In this document: in pieces, positions 8,972 through 15,323 of the stretch
Position numbering within the stretch: position 1 is the first letter of the stretch
Layout: each line of letters opens with the position of its first letter
Source of the DNA: CAZJFH01 sp964545205
GTDB lineage: Bacteria; Pseudomonadota; Alphaproteobacteria; Rhodospirillales; Magnetospirillaceae
Assembly (NCBI GenBank): GCA_964545205.1
Contig: CAZJFH010000086.1
Span: forward strand, 1 to 19,813
Direction: 5' to 3'
Length of the DNA: 19,813 bases
Made by a program: the position numbers and the translations under genes
Notes under the pieces: model-generated
What the model saw: the letters and a program-made list of their open reading frames with translations, nothing else
Told to the model about the DNA's origin: nothing
The model's database searches: none

Positions 8972-9957
8972 GCCACGGCGCTCGGCGCCAGGCCGAGGAC
9001 CTCGACCAGCCGGTCGATGGTCCGCCGCTCCGTCTCGCGCCAGGCATCGAAGGTCGAGCCGCCGATGTGCGGCGTCACCAGCAAATTGTCGTGACGGCGG
9101 GCATAGGCCCACAACGGATGCTGCCGCAGCCTGGCCTCGAAATCGGGGGCGAACTCGTCCTCGAAGACGTCGAGGGCGGCGCCAGCGAGCTGCCCACTCT
9201 CCAGGCCGCGCAGCAGGGCTTGGAAGTCCATCAGTTCGCCGCGTGCGGTGTTGATGAACACGGCGCCGGGCTTGAAGGCGGCAAAGACCGAGGCGTCGAT
9301 CAGGTTGGTCGTCTCCGGCTCGTGCGGCACGTGCAGGCTGACCACGTCGGAACAGCCGACGAGTTCCTTCAGGTCGTCGTAACGGACGACCCCGTCGGGC
9401 GCCGCGTCGACGTACGGGTCGTAATAGCCCACCGTCATGCCGAAGGCGCGGCCGTACTCGGCGACCTTCCGGCCCAACCGGCCGAGCCCGATCACGCCCA
9501 GGCTCATGCGCGACAGCATCGCCCGCCCGCCGAAGGGCCGGCGGTTCCAGCGCCCCTCGAGAAAGGCCCGGTTGGCCGGCACCACGTTGCGGGTGAGGGC
9601 CAACAGCAGTCCGATCGTGTGCTCGGCGGTGGGGGTGATGGTGTCGAGGAACGCCTTCTCGGGCTTCAGCGTGACCACGTGGACGCCGCGCTCGGCGGCG
9701 CCGTCGACGTCGATGTGCGGGTGGCCGGTGGTGTTCGACGCCACGGCCCGCAGGCGCGGCATGCGATCCATCTTGGCGCGGTCGAAGCGATAGCCCAGCG
9801 GCGCGAAGCAGACCTCGGTGGCCGCGAGGACGGCATCGTCGTCGTGGCCGGGATCGGGCAGCACCGTCAGCTCGAACACGGTCTCGAGCAGCCGCCGGTT
9901 CTCCGGCTGGTACTGCATCATATCGTAGTACAGGGCGGTGGGCCTGCGGTACGTCAT
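8968..9957 (-). CDS. D-isomer-specific 2-hydroxyacid dehydrogenase (SerA/hydroxypyruvate reductase-like)
   Basis: This is a 329-residue NAD-dependent oxidoreductase of the D-2-hydroxyacid dehydrogenase family. LGVIGLGRLGRKVAEYGRAF (153-172) is the dinucleotide-binding motif. The catalytic set is complete: Arg239 in NTARGELMD, Glu268 or Glu266 in DVFEDEF, and His297 in TPHIGGST. It lacks the C-terminal ACT domain of regulated phosphoglycerate dehydrogenases. It begins nine bases after the neuC-like stop and overlaps the neuA-like start by four bases (GTGA), so it is almost certainly made with those enzymes. It could make or reduce a hydroxyacid used to decorate the sugar (for example glycerate), or act on a keto-acid intermediate. 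The known CMP-Neu5Ac, legionaminate and pseudaminate routes do not need such an enzyme. Its substrate is unknown. Confidence 0.88.
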   Translation of the reverse strand: MTYRRPTALYYDMMQYQPENRRLLETVFELTVLPDPGHDDDAVLAATEVCFAPLGYRFDRAKMDRMPRLRAVASNTTGHPHIDVDGAAERGVHVVTLKPEKAFLDTITPTAEHTIGLLLALTRNVVPANRAFLEGRWNRRPFGGRAMLSRMSLGVIGLGRLGRKVAEYGRAFGMTVGYYDPYVDAAPDGVVRYDDLKELVGCSDVVSLHVPHEPETTNLIDASVFAAFKPGAVFINTARGELMDFQALLRGLESGQLAGAALDVFEDEFAPDFEARLRQHPLWAYARRHDNLLVTPHIGGSTFDAWRETERRTIDRLVEVLGLAPSAVA

Positions 9958-9966
9958 GCGACCCTC

Positions 9967-11145
9967 TCAGAAGGCGTTCTGCTTCTGCAGCCGGAACCGG
10001 TGACTGGCGATGACGGCGACCATCTTTCGGGCGGCGTCGCCGTCGCCGTAGAGATAATCGGGCTCGTAGCGGCCATGGGCCATCTGCTCGCGAATGGCGA
10101 CGGCGATGGCGCCGGCGTCGTAGGCGACGTCGCGCACGTTGCGGCCGCGGGCGCGGCCGGCCTGGCGCGTGCCGATGTTCACCGTCGGGGTGCCGAGGAA
10201 GGCGGCCTCGCGGATGCCGCTGGACGAATTGCCGACGATGCAGGCGGCGTTGCGCAGGAGCGGCGCGAACAGCTCGATCGGCAGGCTCTTGAAGAAGTGC
10301 ACGTGCTCGGGCGAGTGCTGCTCGCGATACATGCGGATCCCCTTGCTGATGCCGTCCGATCCGGCATCCATGTTGGGCCAGATCCAGAAGGTCGGCACCC
10401 GCAGGGTTTCGATCGCCTCGACCGTCTGCTGCACGTGGCGCAGGTTCGACTCGTACTCCGTCGTCACCGGATGCTGCACGACCACCAGGTAGCGGCCGGA
10501 CTCCAGCGGCACCTCGCGGCCGACGCCATGTGTGCCCTGGAACCGGCGCAACGGCTCGAGGTCGTCGAGTTCCATCGCGCCGATCACGTCGAAGCTGGTG
10601 CTGCCGACGACATGGACGGTCGCGGGATCCTCGCCCATGCGGACGATGCGGTCACCGGCCTCCGCCGAAGCCGGAAAATGGAGATGGGCGAGCTTGGTGA
10701 TGGCATGGCGGATGCTCTCGTCGATCGACCCCGAGACCTCGCCGCCCTCGACGTGCGCCACCCGGATGTTCATGTAGGTGGCGGCCATGGCGATGGCCAA
10801 GCATTCCCAGCGGTCGGCGATCACCACGACGACGTCCGGCTTCAGGTTGTCGAAGGCGTTGGCGAATTCCAGCACCGCCAGTCCCGCAGACTTGGCCATG
10901 GTCGCGGGCGTCTCGCCTTCGACCAGGAAATTCACGACGTGGTTGATCGTCAGGGCGTCGACGCCCTCGATCTCCATGATCTTGCCGTACTTTTCCAGAA
11001 TCAGGCTGCCGCCGAGGACGACCGAGAGCCTGAGCCCCGGATGACGTCCGATCTCCCGCATCACCGCCTTCATCTTGGCGTAATTGCCGCGCGTCGTCAG
11101 GGCTATGCACACGTGAAGGGGCGTGGAGCGTTGCTGCTCTGTCAT
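9967..11145 (-). CDS. neuC: Hydrolysing UDP-N-acetylglucosamine 2-epimerase (NeuC/LegG-like)
   Basis: NeuC-type enzymes epimerise and hydrolyse UDP-GlcNAc to ManNAc. LegG does the same to UDP-diacetylbacillosamine. The 392-residue protein keeps the core of the family: DRWECLAIAMAA (111-122), HVEGGE (131-136), IDESIRHAITKLAH (141-154), HPVTTEYESN, and GNSSSGIREA (305-314) followed by VNIGTRQAGR. The usual N-terminal TRADYG is changed to TRGNYA (18-23). The ATG at 11145 has GAGG eight bases upstream and a good promoter just before it; the longer frame to 11328 runs through the promoter region and part of the divergent neuB gene and was rejected. It heads the operon with the hydroxyacid dehydrogenase and neuA genes. 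The substrate choice between the two routes cannot be decided here. Confidence 0.88.
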   Translation of the reverse strand: MTEQQRSTPLHVCIALTTRGNYAKMKAVMREIGRHPGLRLSVVLGGSLILEKYGKIMEIEGVDALTINHVVNFLVEGETPATMAKSAGLAVLEFANAFDNLKPDVVVVIADRWECLAIAMAATYMNIRVAHVEGGEVSGSIDESIRHAITKLAHLHFPASAEAGDRIVRMGEDPATVHVVGSTSFDVIGAMELDDLEPLRRFQGTHGVGREVPLESGRYLVVVQHPVTTEYESNLRHVQQTVEAIETLRVPTFWIWPNMDAGSDGISKGIRMYREQHSPEHVHFFKSLPIELFAPLLRNAACIVGNSSSGIREAAFLGTPTVNIGTRQAGRARGRNVRDVAYDAGAIAVAIREQMAHGRYEPDYLYGDGDAARKMVAVIASHRFRLQKQNAF

Positions 11146-11171
11146 GGGGCGCCTCGGTGTCGAACGGAGTT

Positions 11172-11201
11172 CCGATAGCACCGCTTCCGGCGCAGCGTCA
11201 A
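11172..11201 (-). promoter_or_regulatory. Promoter for neuC-dehydrogenase-neuA operon
   Basis: On the minus strand TTGACG (11201-11196), an 18-base spacer and TATCGG (11177-11172) form a promoter with an extended -10 (TGC directly before TAT). The predicted start near 11165 leaves a leader of about 20 bases before the ATG at 11145. Confidence 0.48.
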
Positions 11202-11229
11202 GGCAGTCGGCTCCGCCATGGTTCCACGC

Positions 11230-11259
11230 TTGTTCGCGGGTCGGACGACCTGTTACTGT
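11230..11259 (+). promoter_or_regulatory. Weak candidate promoter for neuB operon
   Basis: TTGTTC (11230-11235) is followed after 18 bases by TACTGT (11254-11259), about 28 bases before the neuB ATG. The boxes match the consensus only moderately. Together with the minus-strand promoter it would make the 142-base gap a compact divergent control region. Confidence 0.28.
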
Positions 11260-11287
11260 CCGCTCTCCTGTCAGTCGCGAGACCTCG

Positions 11288-12313
11288 ATGCCCGCATTCT
11301 CCTCCGCGTTCTCGATCGCCGGCCGCACGATCGGCGCAGGCGCGCCGTGCTACGTCATCGCCGAGGCCGGCGTCGCGCATTTCGGCAGCCTCGACAAGGC
11401 GTGCCGCCTGGTCGACCTGGCCGCCGGCGCCGGCGCCGACGCCGTCAAGTTCCAGATCTTCGACGTCGACCAGATGATCTCCGCGGGAGACCCGCAGTGG
11501 CGCGAGCGCATGCGGTCGCGGCAACTGCCCTATGCGGATTTCGTCCGCCTGAGAGAGCACTGCCGCCGGGCCGGCATCACCTTCTTCGCCACCGCTCATG
11601 ACGAGCCGTCGCTGCGGTTCATGGAGCGCGAGTTGGACGTGCCCTGCCACAAGATCGGCTCCGGCGAGGTCGGCAACTGGCCGTACATCCGAACCATCGC
11701 CGCACTCGGCAAGCCGGTGATCCTGTCGACGGGCATGTACACCCTGGAGCAGGTGCGGCAGGCGCTGGCGACGGTGGCGGAGGCCGGCAATCCCGACGTG
11801 GCCGTCCTCCATTGCGTGACCCGCTACCCCACGCCGCCCGAGGAGGTCAACCTGCGGGCCATGGACGCCCTGCGCGAGTTGGGCGCCGTCACCGGGTATT
11901 CGGACCACACCGCCGGCTTCCACATTCCCCTGGCCGCGGTCGCGCGCGGGGCGGCGGTGATCGAGAAGCACATCACCCTCGACTACGACGTGCCCAACGC
12001 CCAGGACTGGAAGGTGTCCTGCGGCCCCGGCGACCTGGCGACCTTCATCGCCCAGGCGCGCGCGATCGAGGCCGCGCTGGGCAGCGGCACCAAGGCGCCC
12101 TCGGCAGCCGAGGCCGAGAGCCTGGTCTGGGCCGGCAAGTCCCTGACCGCCGCACGCGATCTTGCCACCGGCGAAGTCCTGACCAGCGCGATGCTGGTGG
12201 GCAAGCGCCCGGGAACCGGCATTCCGGCCGGCGAGATCGAGACCGTGCTCGGCCGCCGCCTGGCGACCGACGTGCCGGCCGACACGCCGCTGCGCCCCGA
12301 ACACCTCGCCTGA
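11288..12313 (+). CDS. neuB: Nonulosonic acid synthase (NeuB/LegI/PseI family), divergent motifs
   Basis: The family condenses phosphoenolpyruvate with a six-carbon N-acyl amino sugar to a nine-carbon acid. The 341-residue protein has the NeuB TIM barrel (about 20-262) and a C-terminal SAF/antifreeze-like domain (about 282-341, ending GKRPGTGI and LGRRLATDV). Metal-ligand histidines are kept in GYSDHT (His207) and EKHITL (His228). IGSGE (123-127) and YPTPPEEVNLRAM (180-192) are canonical. Several motifs differ from usual NeuB: NHNG reads AHFG (30-33), and the loop after EKHITL reads DYDVPNAQDWKVSCGPGDL (232-250) instead of the common PGPDH-SLEP pattern. The ATG at 11288 sits where homologous proteins begin. 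The gene is divergent from neuC and 12 bases ahead of the amidotransferase gene. Confidence 0.88.
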   Translation: MPAFSSAFSIAGRTIGAGAPCYVIAEAGVAHFGSLDKACRLVDLAAGAGADAVKFQIFDVDQMISAGDPQWRERMRSRQLPYADFVRLREHCRRAGITFFATAHDEPSLRFMERELDVPCHKIGSGEVGNWPYIRTIAALGKPVILSTGMYTLEQVRQALATVAEAGNPDVAVLHCVTRYPTPPEEVNLRAMDALRELGAVTGYSDHTAGFHIPLAAVARGAAVIEKHITLDYDVPNAQDWKVSCGPGDLATFIAQARAIEAALGSGTKAPSAAEAESLVWAGKSLTAARDLATGEVLTSAMLVGKRPGTGIPAGEIETVLGRRLATDVPADTPLRPEHLA

Positions 12314-12325
12314 TCGCCGCGCCTG

Positions 12326-14257
12326 ATGTGCGGACTGGCCGGCTTTCTCACCCCCGGTGGCGAGCCCACCGCCATGGCGGCGCAGGCGCGGCGGTGCGCC
12401 GACGCCATCGGGCACCGCGGCCCGGACGCCGCCGACGTCTGGGTCGACGCCGAAGCCGGCCTGGCGCTGGGGCACCGGCGGCTGGCGATCCTGGACCTGT
12501 CGCCGCACGGCCATCAGCCGATGGCGTCGCACTGCGGGCGCTACGTCGTCGCCTACAACGGCGAGATCTACAATTTCCGCGCCCTGCGCGCCGCCTTGGA
12601 GGCGGAGGGCGAGCGGTTCCGCGGCCATTCCGACACCGAGGTGCTGCTGCAGGCGGTCGTGCGCTGGGGCCTGCCGCGCACCCTGGAACAGGCCAACGGC
12701 ATGTTCGCCTTCGCGCTGTGGGACCGGCGCGAGCGCGTCCTGACGCTGGGCCGCGACCGCTTCGGCCAGAAGCCGCTCTATTACGGTCGCTGCGGCCGTA
12801 CCGTCCTGTTCGGCTCGGAGCTCAAGGCGCTGCGGGCGCATCCGGCGTTCGACGCCGCGGTCGACCGCGGCGCGCTGACGCTGTTCCTGCGCCACGGCTA
12901 CGTGCCGGCGCCGTACACCATCTTCGAAGGCATCGCCAAGCTGCCGGCCGGCAGCACGGTCGTGATCACCTCCGACGGCCGCATCCAGGAGCCCCGCCCC
13001 TATTGGTCGGCGGCCGCGGTGGCCGACGCGGCACGCGCGGAGCCGTTCCGAGGCACGCCCGACGAGGCCGTCGACGAACTCGAAGCGCTACTGGGCGACG
13101 CCGTCGGCCAGTGCATGGTGTCCGACGTTTCGCTGGGGGCGTTCCTGTCGGGCGGCATCGACAGTTCGACCGTGGTCGCCCTGATGCAGGCCCAGAGCAG
13201 CCGCCCGGTGCGGACATTCTCGATCGGCTTCGACGTGCCCGGGTTCGACGAGGCGGCGCACGCCAAGGCCGTGGCCGCCCATCTCGGCACCGAGCACGTC
13301 GAGCTCTACGTCACCGAGGCCGACGCCCAGGCGGTGATCCCGCGCCTGCCGACGATCTATGACGAGCCCTTCGCCGACAGCTCGCAGATCCCGACCTTCC
13401 TGGTCTGCGAGCTGGCGCGCCGCCACGTCACCGTCGGCCTGTCGGGCGACGGCGGCGACGAGCTGTTCTGCGGCTACAACCGCTATGGCCAGGGCTTCGC
13501 CATGGCGCGGCGGCTGGGATGGCTGCCGCGGCGCCTGCGCAGCCTCGGGGCCGGCGCCATGACCGCCGTTCCGCCCGCCGCCTACGACCGGATGATGGCG
13601 ACCCTGGTGCCCCGACGCGGGCGGATCCCGCAGTTCGGCGACAAGATGCACAAACTGGCCGACATAGTCGACGCGCCGCAGTGGCAGGCCATGTACAACC
13701 GCATGACGTCGCTGTGGCAGGACCCGGCGCGGGTGGTGATCGGCGGCCACGAGCCGCCGACCCTGCAGGCCGACGGCGCCAACTGGCCGCCGCTCGACGG
13801 GCCGGTGCACCAGATGATGCTGCTCGACACCCGCACCTACCTGCCCGACGACATCCTGGTCAAGGTCGATCGCGCTGCGATGGCGGTCGGCCTCGAAGGG
13901 CGCATGCCGCTGCTCGACCACCGGGTGTTCGCTTTCGCCTGGCGGCTGCCGCTGGCCATGAAGACCCTGAACGGCCAGAGCAAGTGGCCGCTGCGCCAGG
14001 TGCTGTACCGGCACGTGCCGCGCGAACTCGTCGAGCGGCCGAAGATGGGCTTCGGCGTGCCGATCCGCGACTGGCTGCGCGGCGATCTGCGCGAATGGGC
14101 CGAAGACCTGCTGTCGGCGCCGGCGCTGGCGGCCGGCGGCATGTTCGACGCCGCCGAGGTGCGGCGGCGCTGGACCGAACATCTGGGGGGCCGCCGCAAC
14201 TGGCAGCACCAGCTCTGGTGCGTGCTGATGTTCCAGGCCTGGCACGCGGCGCAGTGA
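12326..14257 (+). CDS. asnB: Glutamine-dependent amidotransferase, asparagine synthase B-like
   Basis: The protein has 643 residues in two domains. The N-terminal class II glutaminase begins MCGLAGF with the nucleophile Cys2, and contains NGEIYNFRALRAAL and GHSDTEVLLQA. The synthetase domain carries the ATP-pyrophosphatase loop SGGIDSS (275-281) and GLSGDGGDELFCGYNRY. This is the full normal length of AsnB. In polysaccharide loci such enzymes (for example WbpS) are thought to turn a uronic-acid carboxylate into an amide rather than make free asparagine. The TviB-like dehydrogenase at the left end would supply such an acid. It lies 12 bases after neuB without a strong ribosome site (coupling likely). 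True asparagine synthesis cannot be excluded. Confidence 0.9.
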   Translation: MCGLAGFLTPGGEPTAMAAQARRCADAIGHRGPDAADVWVDAEAGLALGHRRLAILDLSPHGHQPMASHCGRYVVAYNGEIYNFRALRAALEAEGERFRGHSDTEVLLQAVVRWGLPRTLEQANGMFAFALWDRRERVLTLGRDRFGQKPLYYGRCGRTVLFGSELKALRAHPAFDAAVDRGALTLFLRHGYVPAPYTIFEGIAKLPAGSTVVITSDGRIQEPRPYWSAAAVADAARAEPFRGTPDEAVDELEALLGDAVGQCMVSDVSLGAFLSGGIDSSTVVALMQAQSSRPVRTFSIGFDVPGFDEAAHAKAVAAHLGTEHVELYVTEADAQAVIPRLPTIYDEPFADSSQIPTFLVCELARRHVTVGLSGDGGDELFCGYNRYGQGFAMARRLGWLPRRLRSLGAGAMTAVPPAAYDRMMATLVPRRGRIPQFGDKMHKLADIVDAPQWQAMYNRMTSLWQDPARVVIGGHEPPTLQADGANWPPLDGPVHQMMLLDTRTYLPDDILVKVDRAAMAVGLEGRMPLLDHRVFAFAWRLPLAMKTLNGQSKWPLRQVLYRHVPRELVERPKMGFGVPIRDWLRGDLREWAEDLLSAPALAAGGMFDAAEVRRRWTEHLGGRRNWQHQLWCVLMFQAWHAAQ

Positions 14258-14292
14258 TCCCGGCGGCGGCACGGCGCCGGGGCACGACCGAA

Positions 14293-14321
14293 TTGCCCGC
14301 CGCGGCCTTTTGCGGTAAGAG
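14293..14321 (+). promoter_or_regulatory. Weak candidate promoter in the asnB-sulfotransferase gap
   Basis: TTGCCC (14293-14298), a 17-base spacer and TAAGAG (14316-14321) sit inside the 121-base gap, about 58 bases before the ATG. Each box matches only three of six consensus bases, so internal transcription is possible but unproved. No terminator-like hairpin was seen in the gap. Confidence 0.22.
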
Positions 14322-14378
14322 GTTCGTCGCCGTCCACGACCGCGCCAGTCCCCGGCGACGCCACCGACAGAGACCGCG

Positions 14379-15323
14379 ATGAACGCTCCCATATTCGTGA
14401 CCGGCTACGGCAGGTCGGGCACCACGCTGGTGCAAGGCATTCTCGCGGCCCATCCCGACGTCGCCCTGAAGACCGAGAACAACGTCCTCTACAACCTGCT
14501 GCGCGCCGGCCACGATCTGCGCGCCCCGTGCACGCCGGCGGCGGCGGCGGCGGCGCTGACGCGCAGCGCCCGGGTCGGCGAACAGGTCAAGACCTTCCTG
14601 GCCGCCGCCGGCGATCTTGAAGGGCTGTTCGCGGCGGCCGGTGCCACGTGCCTGCGCGATGCCGTCGAGGCGCTTCTGCGTCAAGGCGAGACGGCCGGGC
14701 GCTGGGGCGACAAGAGCCTGATGACGGCGCTGGCGCTGCCGAAGATCGCCGCGGCCTGGCCCGAGATGCGCGTCGTGCACCTCGTCCGCGATCCGCGCGA
14801 CGTCGCCCTGTCGTTCTTCCGCAAGCACGCCGCCCGGCTCGAGGGCGCCGACAGCGTCGAAGACCGGCCGGCGACCTGGCGCGACTGGGCGGTTCTGCAC
14901 GCCCATGCGCGCCGCTGGCAGCACTGGAACCGCACCTTCGAGGCGACGCGCACCGCGCAGTGCCTGCTCGTGCGCTACGAGGATCTGGTCACGGCACCGG
15001 ACGAGACGGTGGCGAAGATGTGCCGCTTCCTCGACCTGCAGCCCGACCCTGCCATGCTCGACGCCACGGCGCGCGGCGCGCTGGCGCGCCATCCCGCCCA
15101 CCGGCGCGTCACCGAGCCGATTTCGGGCGCCCGCGTCGGCCAGTGGAGCGCCCTTCCCGACCTCCTGATCCGCTGCATCGAGGACGCTTGCCCGATGATG
15201 GAGACGTACGGATACGCCCGCAGCAGCCGCCCCGGCTTCTCCGTCGCACAGGTCCTCAGCCGCATCGCCGCCACCCGCCGGTTGCGCCATCTGCCGGGGC
15301 TGCCGGAGCCGGTGGGGCATTGA
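14379..15323 (+). CDS. PAPS-dependent sulfotransferase
   Basis: The 314-residue product carries the two PAPS-binding signatures. The 5'-phosphosulfate loop is VTGYGRSGTTLVQ (7-19), and the 3'-phosphate motif is VHLVRDPRDVALSFFRK (133-149) with Arg137 and Ser145. Later, LLVRYEDLVTAPDETVAKMCRFLDL matches the common sulfotransferase C-terminal half. There is no signal peptide or membrane segment, so sulfation would be cytoplasmic, before export. The acceptor is unknown; the setting suggests a sugar of the surface glycan. A 121-base gap precedes the gene, so it may have its own weak promoter, and its stop overlaps a possible TTG start of the ABC gene (TTGA). No genes for making PAPS are in the window. 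Confidence 0.87.
   Translation: MNAPIFVTGYGRSGTTLVQGILAAHPDVALKTENNVLYNLLRAGHDLRAPCTPAAAAAALTRSARVGEQVKTFLAAAGDLEGLFAAAGATCLRDAVEALLRQGETAGRWGDKSLMTALALPKIAAAWPEMRVVHLVRDPRDVALSFFRKHAARLEGADSVEDRPATWRDWAVLHAHARRWQHWNRTFEATRTAQCLLVRYEDLVTAPDETVAKMCRFLDLQPDPAMLDATARGALARHPAHRRVTEPISGARVGQWSALPDLLIRCIEDACPMMETYGYARSSRPGFSVAQVLSRIAATRRLRHLPGLPEPVGH

Noticed and set aside
8972..9112. ATG at 9112 as the neuA start
   Set aside because: Adds 47 residues inside the dehydrogenase gene; the GTGA overlap start at 8971 places the nucleotide-binding motif at the normal distance from the N-terminus.
11198..12895. 565-codon minus-strand frame opposite neuB
   Set aside because: Lies antisense to neuB and the amidotransferase; composition typical of antisense shadows in GC-rich DNA.
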